30,798 bases of DNA from JBAYHA01 sp964605975. Lineage in GTDB: Bacteria; Patescibacteriota; Patescibacteriia; UBA11705; JABHMO01. The stretch is from the NCBI GenBank assembly GCA_964605975.1, contig CAZSER010000006.1, positions 1 through 30,798 on the forward strand, given 5' to 3'. Of this stretch, positions 16,098 through 23,076 are shown piece after piece (position 1 is the first letter of the stretch; each line of letters begins with the position of its first letter). The position numbers and the translations under genes were made by a program. Below the pieces are notes generated by a model. It was not told the DNA's origin. It ran no database searches and saw only the letters and a program-made list of their open reading frames with translations.

Positions 16098-16538
16098 ATG
16101 GATCTTAATCGCGTTATGATAATTGGGAGATTAACTCGTGATCCCGAAAATCGTTCTACTCCAACTGGCGTTTCCGTTACTACGATGGGAATAGCAACAA
16201 ACTATTCTTGGACTGATACGGCTGGTACTCGTCAAGACAAAGTAGAATACCATAATATTGTATTGTGGAGAAAAATTGCCGAAGTGGCCGCGCAATATTT
16301 ACGCAAAGGAAGTCGAGTTTATATTGAAGGTCGTTTGCAAACCAGAGATTGGGAGGGTCAAGATGGCGTTAAGCGCTCTAGAACGGAAATCATTGCTGAC
16401 AATATGATTATGTTGGACGGCAAAGGAGATTTTCGTGGTCCGGTAGATTCTGGTAATGCTTCCAGTGTCGGGACGGAACTTCCATCAATGAACTCCGAAA
16501 GCGAAGAAGAGATTAAAGTTGAAAATATTCCTTTTTAA
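16098..16538 (+). CDS. ssb: single-stranded DNA-binding protein SSB
   Basis: SSB coats single-stranded DNA in replication, repair and recombination. It has 146 residues: an OB fold (1-110) with MDLNRVMIIGRLTRDPE, VEYHNIVLWRKIAEVAAQYLRKGSRVYIEGRL and the SRTEIIADNM strand, then a Ser/Gly-rich linker. The acidic C-terminal tip EEEIKVENIPF keeps the hydrophobic IPF end that recruits partner proteins. No SD is present. It is the middle gene of rpsF-ssb-rpsR. Confidence 0.97.
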   Translation: MDLNRVMIIGRLTRDPENRSTPTGVSVTTMGIATNYSWTDTAGTRQDKVEYHNIVLWRKIAEVAAQYLRKGSRVYIEGRLQTRDWEGQDGVKRSRTEIIADNMIMLDGKGDFRGPVDSGNASSVGTELPSMNSESEEEIKVENIPF

Positions 16539-16558
16539 AAAATTTCTAAATTAAAAAT

Positions 16559-16786
16559 ATGGAAAAAAATAATCAAACTGTCAAAAGTAAAGGGTGTTAC
16601 TTTTGCGAAAATGGTTTAAGAGAAGTCGAGTGGAAAGATGCTCAACTTTTGAGAAAGTTCTTATCTTCTTACGGAAAAATTTTACCAAAGAAAAGAACAA
16701 AGGTTTGTTCTACTCACCAGAGAAAGATTGCTATCGCAATCAAAAGAGCCAGAATTATGGCAATTATCCCTTTTGTAAATAAGTAA
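16559..16786 (+). CDS. rpsR: 30S ribosomal protein bS18
   Basis: bS18 pairs with bS6 on the platform of the 30S subunit. It has 75 residues, with DAQLLRKFLSSYGKILPKKRT and the basic RKIAIAIKRARIMAIIPF end. It keeps a zinc-type set of ligands: C13/C16 in the N-terminal part and C50 plus H53 in CSTHQ. No SD is present. It is the last gene of the operon, followed by a strong terminator. Confidence 0.96.
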   Translation: MEKNNQTVKSKGCYFCENGLREVEWKDAQLLRKFLSSYGKILPKKRTKVCSTHQRKIAIAIKRARIMAIIPFVNK

Positions 16787-16792
16787 AAAAAG

Positions 16793-16820
16793 AAAAACAT
16801 TGCAGTAATGCAGTGTTTTT
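16793..16820 (+). terminator. terminator of rpsF-ssb-rpsR
   Basis: A 12-bp stem (16793-16804 with 16809-16820, one T/G pair), GTAA loop, and T-run. Confidence 0.85.
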
Positions 16821-16832
16821 TAATTTAATATC

Positions 16833-16856
16833 TGGTATAATAAAAGTTGTTCTTTG
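16833..16856 (+). promoter_or_regulatory. extended -10 promoter and GTTCTTT leader box of the 16948 gene
   Basis: TG-G-TATAAT (16833-16841) is a perfect extended -10 with no good -35. GTTCTTTG follows at 16849-16856. The leader to the ATG is about 100 nt. Confidence 0.65.
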
Positions 16857-16947
16857 ATAATAATTGTAAAAGAGTCAAGAGGATATTAATTTTTAGTAAA
16901 GTAGCTTGTTTTTTTAATTGAAACTAACAGGAAGAAGGAGTCTAAAA

Positions 16948-17388
16948 ATGGGAGTTAGAAAAAAGTTAAAAAGTTTTTATGATTGGTTTTTTGCTATTCA
17001 TCCAGGTTTGAAAGTTTTATGGCAGGTTGTGTTATTCTCGGGTTTTTTTCTTCAGAAACTATTTTTTCTGGATTTCAATGGACTAGAAGTTTTTTTTCGG
17101 GTTTGTTTTTATCTGCTTATTTGCTTTGAGTTTGTTTTGGTTTTGATAATTTTCCCCATTTATAATGGGGAAAAAAATGAAAGCAGTTCTTTTACCGCTG
17201 ATAAAATACTCTTTTTTATTGTGATTAGCGTAGTATTTCTTTTGTTTATTTTTTATTCAAGAGATGATAGGTCGGTGGAGACAATCATCGAGTTTTTAAC
17301 TCTACTTGTTCCTCCTGCTTTCATCATCTTTGATTTTGGGACTCAGTTGAACTATAAGTTTTACAAAAAATTTTTAGAAAGAAATTAA
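16948..17388 (+). CDS. four-helix membrane ORFan
   Basis: The 146-residue integral membrane protein has about four hydrophobic segments (22-41, 50-71, 86-104 and 112-130), a basic N-terminus (MGVRKKLKS) and a basic C-terminus, so both ends are probably cytoplasmic. No family recognised. The ATG at 16948 is chosen because AAGGAG lies 7 bases upstream; a TTG at 16918 in the same frame has no SD. It is a self-contained unit with an extended -10 promoter, the GTTCTTT box and a terminator, between the rpsR and recA operons. Confidence 0.7.
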   Translation: MGVRKKLKSFYDWFFAIHPGLKVLWQVVLFSGFFLQKLFFLDFNGLEVFFRVCFYLLICFEFVLVLIIFPIYNGEKNESSSFTADKILFFIVISVVFLLFIFYSRDDRSVETIIEFLTLLVPPAFIIFDFGTQLNYKFYKKFLERN

Positions 17389-17407
17389 ACACCGTATAAC
17401 GGTGTTT
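17387..17407 (+). terminator. terminator of the 16948 gene
   Basis: AAACACCGT/ACGGTGTTT stem with an ATA loop, overlapping the stop codon, followed by T-run. Confidence 0.85.
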
Positions 17408-17418
17408 TTTTGTAAAAA

Positions 17419-17438
17419 AAACGGGCAAAAGCCCGTTT
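17419..17438 (-). terminator. terminator of ftsK-rodZ-recA
   Basis: AAACGGGC/GCCCGTTT stem, 4-base loop, with T8 on the minus strand. Confidence 0.85.
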
Positions 17439-17458
17439 AATTTCTTTGATAAAGTTAT

Positions 17459-18556
17459 TTAAAATCCGGCGAATTCATCATCAGTTGGTTCTGGTATCGC
17501 TTTGTCGGTTGGAGGAGTAACAAGCGGTTGATTTTCAATGTCGCGATCTTCTTTGAATTTTTGCCAAATTTTATTTTTGATATTCTCTAAAAGTTCTTTG
17601 TTCTCTCGTAAATACTGCTTGGCTGTTTCTCGGCCAACTCCAAGTTTTTCTTCTTCAAAAGAGTAAGAGTTTCCTGATTTTTTGATAATATTATAAATTA
17701 AACCACAATCAAGAACATCTCCGGTGACAGAAATACCTTCATTATACATAATGTCAAACTCGCAAGTTTTGAATGGTGGAGCAACTTTATTTTTGACAAT
17801 TTTTACTTTTACTCTATTGCCAATAATTTGTTCTCCTTTTTTAATTTGTGCCGCTCGGCGAACTTCAACGCGAACTGAGCTGTAAAATTTAAGAGCCATT
17901 CCGCCAGTTGTTGTTTCCGGATTTCCAAAGAAAACACCAATTTTTTGTCTGGTTTGGTTGATGAAAATAACAGTAGTTTTTGTTTTCCCAACAATTCCGG
18001 CTAATTTTCTGAGAGCTTGGCTCATTAGTCTTGCTTGTAATCCCATGTGTTGATCACCCATCTCACCTTCTATTTCTGCGCGAGGAGTTAAGGCGGCCAC
18101 AGAGTCAACGATAACGACATCAATAGCATTTGAGCGAACCAATGTTTCAACAATTTCCAAAGCTTGTTCTCCGGTATCTGGTTGAGAAATAAGCATTTCA
18201 TTAATGTTTATTCCGATCTTTTGAGCATAGTCAGGATCAAGAGCATGTTCAGCATCAACAAAGGCGGCCATTCCTTTTTGTTTTTGGACTTCGGCTACAA
18301 TATGTTGTGCCAAGGTTGTTTTTCCGGAAGATTCTGGTCCAAAGATTTCGATAATTCTTCCGCGCGGGACACCGCCAATCCCTAGCGCAATATCTAAAGA
18401 AATACTGCCGGTAGGAATCGCTTCAATATTCATGGTGGTAGCTTCTCCTAATCTCATAATGGCGCCTTCTCCAAACTTTTCTTTGATCTGAGAAATGGCA
18501 TCCTCGGTAGCTCGATTTTTTAAATTTTGGGTTTCGTTAATGACTTTTTTAGCCAT
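17459..18556 (-). CDS. recA: recombinase RecA
   Basis: RecA forms filaments on single-stranded DNA and catalyses strand exchange. The ATG at 18556 (MAKKVINETQNLKNRATEDA) gives 365 residues; an in-frame ATG at 18583 would add nine residues and lies between two TTTCGAAA palindromes. Motifs: Walker A GPESSGKT (73-80), MAW-type VDAEHALDP, Walker B VVIVDSVAALTPRAE, and loop regions GDQHMGLQARLMSQALRKL and FINQTRQKIGVFFGNPETTTGGMALKFY. The tail is acidic (EPTDDEFAGF). No SD is present. It lies 45 bases after the RodZ-like gene, probably in the same operon as ftsK. Confidence 0.98.
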   Translation of the reverse strand: MAKKVINETQNLKNRATEDAISQIKEKFGEGAIMRLGEATTMNIEAIPTGSISLDIALGIGGVPRGRIIEIFGPESSGKTTLAQHIVAEVQKQKGMAAFVDAEHALDPDYAQKIGININEMLISQPDTGEQALEIVETLVRSNAIDVVIVDSVAALTPRAEIEGEMGDQHMGLQARLMSQALRKLAGIVGKTKTTVIFINQTRQKIGVFFGNPETTTGGMALKFYSSVRVEVRRAAQIKKGEQIIGNRVKVKIVKNKVAPPFKTCEFDIMYNEGISVTGDVLDCGLIYNIIKKSGNSYSFEEEKLGVGRETAKQYLRENKELLENIKNKIWQKFKEDRDIENQPLVTPPTDKAIPEPTDDEFAGF

Positions 18557-18564
18557 ATTTTTTT

Positions 18565-18599
18565 GTTTCGAAAAATTAAGCATGGAAATATTTCGAAAC
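18565..18599. promoter_or_regulatory. paired TTTCGAAA palindromes before recA
   Basis: GTTTCGAAA (18565-18573) and TTTCGAAAC (18591-18599) form a perfect 9-bp inverted repeat with a 17-base spacer; each half is itself the palindrome TTTCGAAA. It fills the 45-base gap ahead of recA and covers the alternative start. It could be an operator (SOS-like) or an RNA hairpin. Confidence 0.5.
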
Positions 18600-18601
18600 G
18601 G

Positions 18602-19330
18602 TTAATTTTTTTCATTGACAATTATTTTTCTATAAATAACATTTTCTTTGCTGTGCTTTCTCTTAGCTCCTATTTTAATGATATTTAATCCTTTATGCAA
18701 ATTAAGAGAGAGTTCAAATTGACCATTAATATCGGAAAGGAGTGGTCTTTCATTTATTTTAATCTCAACTTCTTTTTCTGTTTTTCCTTGTATTAGTAGC
18801 TCACTTTTGTCCGTTAAATAGTTATCTCTTGGTGAAATTATAATTAACTCCGGAGCCGAAAATATTTTGGTCATTTCATATCCAAGATAGCTTAATAATG
18901 AAAGGGAAATTAAAGTTATACCAAATATTTTTAAAAAGTTGGGAGAAAGGAAAAAATTAGTTATTTTTTGCCGAAGATTCAAAAGAGAAAAAATTTTTTT
19001 CTTTCTCGTTTTTTCAAAAAGCAATTTTTCTTTTTTATAAATATCAGAAACGGAAAAAGGGTTTAGCTTTAAAACTTTGGCATAATTTTTTAAAATATTT
19101 AAAGTATAAACATCTGGAGGTAATAAGTCGTAAGAATCGGATTCAAGAAATTTTAGGTATTTTTGATTCAGCCCTGTTTTTCTGGAAATTTTTTCTATTG
19201 TTAAGTGGGATTCTTGTCGATGTCGTTGTAGTTTTTCTCCTAATGTTTCTATCGTTTCAATTTTTTTATTACGAAAGTTCATAGAAAAATTTTGAGAAGG
19301 TGATGATTTGTTAGTAGATCTCTTCATCAT
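18602..19330 (-). CDS. RodZ-like HTH membrane protein
   Basis: The 242-residue protein has an N-terminal cytoplasmic HTH_25-type domain (about 27-95: GEKLQRHRQESHLTIEKISRKTGLNQKYLKFLES), a basic linker, one membrane helix (about 132-152) and an extracytoplasmic Ig-like domain (about 158-240, with LLIQGKTEKEVEIKINERPL and NGQFELSLNLHKGLNIIKI, a glucodextranase-B/Big-type pattern). This architecture is that of RodZ, which links cell-shape machinery to the wall. The listed start overlaps the ftsK end by 20 bases; an ATG at 19282 (MNFRNKK) is an alternative. It sits between ftsK and recA. Confidence 0.75.
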   Translation of the reverse strand: MMKRSTNKSSPSQNFSMNFRNKKIETIETLGEKLQRHRQESHLTIEKISRKTGLNQKYLKFLESDSYDLLPPDVYTLNILKNYAKVLKLNPFSVSDIYKKEKLLFEKTRKKKIFSLLNLRQKITNFFLSPNFLKIFGITLISLSLLSYLGYEMTKIFSAPELIIISPRDNYLTDKSELLIQGKTEKEVEIKINERPLLSDINGQFELSLNLHKGLNIIKIGAKRKHSKENVIYRKIIVNEKN

Positions 19331-21623
19331 TTAAAGAGGTATCAATAGAATTTTTTTGAGTAGAATAATTTTTATTGGAATCGTTATTGGTAGATGTTTT
19401 GATAGATTCAATATCTTTTGTTTCTTCCTCCTCATTTTCAGAATAATCTAAGCTGGTGATATTTGAAGGGTTATTTTTGGCAACTAAAATTTCTCGTGGT
19501 TTTGCTCCGTCGGCAGGACCAACAATACCAGCCTCTTCTAATAAATCTATCAATCTGGCCGCTCTAGAATAACCTACTCGTAACCTTCGTTGTAAATAAG
19601 AAGCGGAGGCTTTGCCTGATTCAATTACTAAATTTTTGGCTTCATCAAAAAGGTCATCGTCTGCTCCACTTCCACTATTTGAATCAAAGTCAAAACTGGT
19701 GGCTCCTTTTGGCTTATCGGTGACATCTTCTAAATAATGAACATCTTCTTCGCATGCATCTTTGAGATAATCAACTACTCTTTTAATCTCTTCATCGCTG
19801 ACATAGGCACCTTGAATTCTTCTTGGTCTGGAAGAGTCTTGTGACATATATAACATATCACCTTTTCCTACAAGTTTTTCGGCACCGGCTGTATCCAAAA
19901 TTGTTCTAGAATCCATCAAGGAAGCAACACTAAATGCAATTCTACAAGGAATATTGGCTTTAATTAGCCCAGTAATAACATCAACAGAAGGTCTCTGAGT
20001 AGCAACTACAAGATGAATACCAACGGCTCGGGCCATTTGAGTTAAGCGGATAATGCTCCCTTCCACTTCGGCAGCGGCCGCAACCATCAAATCTGCTAAT
20101 TCGTCTAAAATTATAACGAGATAAGGCATTTTTTCTTCGGCAATATCATTATAACTGGCAATATTTCTTTTTTTCATCTTTGCCAAGGTGTCAAATCTCC
20201 TATCCATCTCTCCAATTGCCCAACGAAGAGCATAAACTGTTTTTGTAACATCAGTAATTACTGGAGTTAACAAATGAGGTATTCCGTTGTAAACGGGGAA
20301 CTCAACTCTTTTTGGGTCAACCAAGATTAATCGCAAAGTGTCAGGATTATTTTGATAAATTAAACTCATAATTATCGCATTTAAACAAACACTTTTTCCG
20401 CTTCCGGTAGATCCCGCAACTAAAAGGTGAGGCATCCCTGCTAAATCGGCTACCCAACATTTACCACTGACATCTTTTCCTAAAACAATAGTAGTATTAG
20501 TTTTGCGGTTTTTGAAAGAATCATTTTCCAATATTTCTCTAATTCTGACAACGGCCGGTTTTTGATTAGGGACTTCCAACCCAACAAGTGATTTGCCAGG
20601 AATCGGAGCTTCTATTCTTAATGGATGAGCGGCTAGAGCCAAGGCCAGATCATTATTTAAGGCTGTAATTCTGGAAAGTTTAATTCCATCAGCCGGTTTA
20701 AAAGTGTATTGTGTTACAGTCGGACCAACTTGAACTTCTGCCATATCAACTTTGATATGAAAATTTTCCAAAGTTCTTTGGATCCTTTCCATTCCGACAC
20801 GAATATCTCCACTGGTTGGTTTTGATTTTTTATCATCCAAAAGTTCAACAGGTAAATCAACATGGAAGTTGGGGGCTTTGATTGTTGTTTCCGGTTTGGG
20901 TAAATCTTTTTCTTCTTCTTGATAAAATGGTTTTGGTGTTTTATTTGTTGTTTCAATCTCTGTTTCTGTGTCTAGTTTTTTTGCTTTTGTGGGAAGCATG
21001 GCTTTTGCTTCGGCAATGATTCGTTGTTTGAAGTTTTCATGGGTATCTTCTTCATCACTATCATCAAAATATTCTTTTTCGGCACGATTTTTGAATTTAG
21101 GAGTTGGGAGGATTAGGGAAAAAGAAGAAAACCCTGCATTAAAAGTTAAAATTATGCCAACAAAAAAAAGACCAATTAAAATAATTATGGTCGCGATTTG
21201 TCCTAAATAATTTAAAAGAGGAAAAGAAATTAAATAACCGAAGATACCACCACCTTTTCCGTTAAAAGATAAAGCAAAAGATTCGGTTGTTTTAATTGTT
21301 TGTTGTAGTAGTCCTTCGATAGAAAGAAAAAATAAGAACATCCCTAAATAGTTGTACCAAAGTAGATGATATTTATTGGCTCGGATAAGTGTATAGGTTA
21401 TTCCCAAGATAAAAAGAGGAATAAAAACTCTTCCAATCCCAAAAGTAGTAGATAAAAATTTATCAAAATAAACACCCAATGTCCCTGCTAATTGAAAAAA
21501 ACTTAAAAGAAAAATTATCGCTAATAAAATTAAAAAAATAATTAAAACACCATTTTTGGCTTCTGATGAAAGACCATAATAATAAACTTCTTCCAGTTTG
21601 TGTTTTTTTGTTTTTTTGCGCAT
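19311..21623 (-). CDS. ftsK: DNA translocase FtsK/SpoIIIE
   Basis: FtsK is a septum-located motor that pumps chromosomal DNA at division. The 770 residues comprise about four N-terminal membrane helices (roughly 25-165), an acidic linker (about 180-250), the alpha and beta RecA-like motor and a C-terminal gamma winged helix. Seen directly: Walker A GSTGSGKS (404-411), Walker B-type ILDELADLMVAAA, TQRPSVDVITGLIKANIPCRIAFSV, and the gamma domain ASYLQRRLRVGYSRAARLIDLLEEAGIVGP, which reads polar DNA sequences. It ends with a Ser/Asn/Glu-rich tail. No SD is present. It is first in ftsK-rodZ-like-recA. Confidence 0.97.
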   Translation of the reverse strand: MRKKTKKHKLEEVYYYGLSSEAKNGVLIIFLILLAIIFLLSFFQLAGTLGVYFDKFLSTTFGIGRVFIPLFILGITYTLIRANKYHLLWYNYLGMFLFFLSIEGLLQQTIKTTESFALSFNGKGGGIFGYLISFPLLNYLGQIATIIILIGLFFVGIILTFNAGFSSFSLILPTPKFKNRAEKEYFDDSDEEDTHENFKQRIIAEAKAMLPTKAKKLDTETEIETTNKTPKPFYQEEEKDLPKPETTIKAPNFHVDLPVELLDDKKSKPTSGDIRVGMERIQRTLENFHIKVDMAEVQVGPTVTQYTFKPADGIKLSRITALNNDLALALAAHPLRIEAPIPGKSLVGLEVPNQKPAVVRIREILENDSFKNRKTNTTIVLGKDVSGKCWVADLAGMPHLLVAGSTGSGKSVCLNAIIMSLIYQNNPDTLRLILVDPKRVEFPVYNGIPHLLTPVITDVTKTVYALRWAIGEMDRRFDTLAKMKKRNIASYNDIAEEKMPYLVIILDELADLMVAAAAEVEGSIIRLTQMARAVGIHLVVATQRPSVDVITGLIKANIPCRIAFSVASLMDSRTILDTAGAEKLVGKGDMLYMSQDSSRPRRIQGAYVSDEEIKRVVDYLKDACEEDVHYLEDVTDKPKGATSFDFDSNSGSGADDDLFDEAKNLVIESGKASASYLQRRLRVGYSRAARLIDLLEEAGIVGPADGAKPREILVAKNNPSNITSLDYSENEEEETKDIESIKTSTNNDSNKNYSTQKNSIDTSLNDEEIY

Positions 21624-21705
21624 GGGATTTTTTTATTTTGACGATTTTTGAAAAAGGGTTTAACAAAAGATATTTTATCATATTTTAAATTTTTCTTCCA
21701 ATTTT

Positions 21706-22066
21706 AAAATAACAAAGGGAGTCAACTCACGCGGAGTTGCTCCCTTTGAAAAAATGTTTTTGAAGAGTAGAACTCCTCAAATAAGCAGACAATACTTTTG
21801 CTAATATAAAGAACTATTTTGGGCAAAAGTAAGGAGAGAGATCTCGTAAGAGATTTTTGTCCGCTTATCTGGGGAAATCCACTGTTTGAAAAGGGTAGAA
21901 AGATGATGAGGAAAATTAACCTACCGCTGGCAAATATTAAAAATGTTTATCCTTGGTAGAATTAATCAAAACTTGAAATCTAGGCCTAATCTGGGCAACT
22001 GCCAAGATTGAGCAAAGATGAACTCTCTCCTCAAACATCTTTCTGTCCTTTTCCTTTTTTAAACAA
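21706..22066 (-). ncRNA. candidate structured RNA, about 360 nt, family unknown
   Basis: This gene-free stretch between ftsK and clpP has a perfect promoter and a strong terminator on the minus strand. Between them lie several helices: a long-range one (22036-22053 with 21888-21905, 16 of 18 paired); one at 21778-21792 with 21857-21871, whose two imperfect positions are G-U on the minus strand but A-C on the plus; TACTTTTGC/GCAAAAGTA nested inside it; and hairpins at 21988-22009 and 21762-21778. A 9-bp pairing of 22023-22031 with 21832-21840 could form a tertiary link. I see no RNase P, tmRNA, SRP or tRNA signature. A 33-codon ORF (21937-22038) lies inside. Confidence 0.6.
21713..21748 (-). 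terminator. terminator of the 21706-22066 RNA
   Basis: A 15-bp stem (21713-21728 with 21734-21748, one bulged base) with a 5-base loop; TTATTTT follows on the minus strand. Confidence 0.8.
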
Positions 22067-22072
22067 CATGTA

Positions 22073-22101
22073 ATTATATCATGTTTGTTATTTTTTGTCA
22101 A
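22073..22101 (-). promoter_or_regulatory. consensus promoter of the minus-strand RNA
   Basis: On the minus strand, TTGACA (22101-22096), exactly 17 bases, TATAAT (22078-22073): both hexamers perfect. This is the strongest promoter in the window, together with 22860. Confidence 0.9.
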
Positions 22102-22164
22102 GTTGTTTTCGGATTGTAGTGTTTAATTAACTAAAATTAGATAAAATTTATCGACTGTGATAAT

Positions 22165-22193
22165 TTGACGGCAAGTGGTTTTTTGGTTATAAT
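22165..22193 (+). promoter_or_regulatory. promoter of clpP
   Basis: TTGACG (22165-22170), 17 bases, TATAAT (22188-22193). It excludes the upstream TTG/ATG at 22193-22196 as start codons, since the transcript begins after them. Confidence 0.85.
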
Positions 22194-22237
22194 TGATGAA
22201 GAATATCTGTTTTAAAAATAATTTTTTTTATAATTTT

Positions 22238-22810
22238 ATGTATTTAATTCCAACGGTTATTGAAAAAACAAGTTACGGTGAAAGATCTTATGATATTTAT
22301 TCTCGTTTGCTAAAAGATCGCATAATTTTTTTAGGAACAGAAATTGATGATGCCGTTGCTAATTCCGTAATTGCGCAGTTGTTATTTTTGGAAAGTGAGG
22401 ATCCCAAAAAAGATATTAAGTTATATATAAATTCTCCTGGTGGGTCTGTTAGTGCGGGGTTGGCAATTTATGATACTATGCAATATATCAAGCCTGAAGT
22501 TATGACGATTTGTGTTGGTATGGCCGCTTCAATGGCTTCAGTTTTATTAACTGCCGGGACAAAAGGAAAACGATATGCTTTGCCTAATTCAAAAGTAATG
22601 ATTCATCAGGTTATGGGGGGTGCGAGGGGGCAGGCCAGTGATATCAAGATCCAGGCGGAAGAAATTTTGAGAGTCAAGAAAAGTTTGAACCAGATTTTGA
22701 GCAAACATAGTGGTCAGTCAGTAGATAAAGTTGAGAAGGATTCTGATCGTGATAACTATATGACCGCGGAAGAAGCCAAAAAATATGGTTTGATTGACAA
22801 AATAATTTAA
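22238..22810 (+). CDS. clpP: ATP-dependent Clp protease proteolytic subunit ClpP
   Basis: ClpP is the tetradecameric serine peptidase that degrades substrates fed by Clp ATPases. Starting at MYLIPTVIEKTSYGERSYDIYSRLL (22238) gives 190 residues and a family-like N-terminus. The catalytic triad is visible: S98 in GMAASMAS, H123 in MIHQ and D172 in DRDNYM. The handle-region and NSPGGSVSAGLAIYD oxyanion motifs are intact. A 15-residue upstream extension begins within the -10 of the promoter and is rejected. The leader has no SD. No Clp ATPase or trigger-factor gene is adjacent. Confidence 0.98.
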   Translation: MYLIPTVIEKTSYGERSYDIYSRLLKDRIIFLGTEIDDAVANSVIAQLLFLESEDPKKDIKLYINSPGGSVSAGLAIYDTMQYIKPEVMTICVGMAASMASVLLTAGTKGKRYALPNSKVMIHQVMGGARGQASDIKIQAEEILRVKKSLNQILSKHSGQSVDKVEKDSDRDNYMTAEEAKKYGLIDKII

Positions 22811-22859
22811 CTTTTTTGTTTTAAATTAGCTGTTTTTACCTTTTTAAAACTGTACAGGC

Positions 22860-22888
22860 TTGACAACTCTTTTTTTAATTGTTATAAT
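22860..22888 (+). promoter_or_regulatory. consensus promoter of the plus-strand RNA
   Basis: TTGACA (22860-22865), 17 bases, TATAAT (22883-22888): both hexamers perfect. No plus-strand ORF follows before the terminator at 23023. Confidence 0.9.
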
Positions 22889-22893
22889 CTTTA

Positions 22894-23055
22894 TTCAAAA
22901 ACCTTTCAAAACGGACAGACACGACAAGCATGGGATTTTTATTTTAGGTAAAATCAGGCTTCTTGCTCGATTTGGCCTGAGTAAAAATTTCTTGTCTGTC
23001 CATTTTGGAAGGTTTTTTGAATAAAAAAAATCGGTTTAAACCGATTTTTTTTATT
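22894..23055 (+). ncRNA. candidate rod-shaped structured RNA, about 160 nt
   Basis: The region starts 6 bases after a perfect -10 and ends at a terminator. Its two ends pair over about 26 bp (22894-22920 with 22994-23021, one mismatch, one bulge). An asymmetric internal loop (11 bases left, 2 right) and a second helix (22932-22942 with 22981-22991) follow. Then comes another 11-base left bulge and an apical TCAGGC/GCCTGA hairpin with a 15-base loop. A long rod with a bulged centre and its own strong promoter recalls 6S RNA, but I see no sequence signature that proves it, and the SRP RNA GGAA-loop motif is absent. Confidence 0.6.
23023..23052. terminator. bidirectional terminator between the plus-strand RNA and the vanW gene
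   Basis: Perfect 30-base palindrome: A8-TCGG, TTTAAA, CCGA-T8. It serves both converging units. Confidence 0.9.
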
Positions 23056-23076
23056 TACGAAGATATAAATATATTT

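Noticed and set aside
21706..22066. RNase P RNA, tmRNA or SRP RNA
   Set aside because: Length fits RNase P or tmRNA, but I find no GAGGAAAGTCC / ACAGAA..GGCTTA elements, no tRNA-like CCA end and no GGAA-tetraloop SRP motif. A covariance search is needed to be certain.
22193..22237. Extended start of ClpP
   Set aside because: The start codon would overlap the -10 element; the conserved N-terminus begins at 22238.
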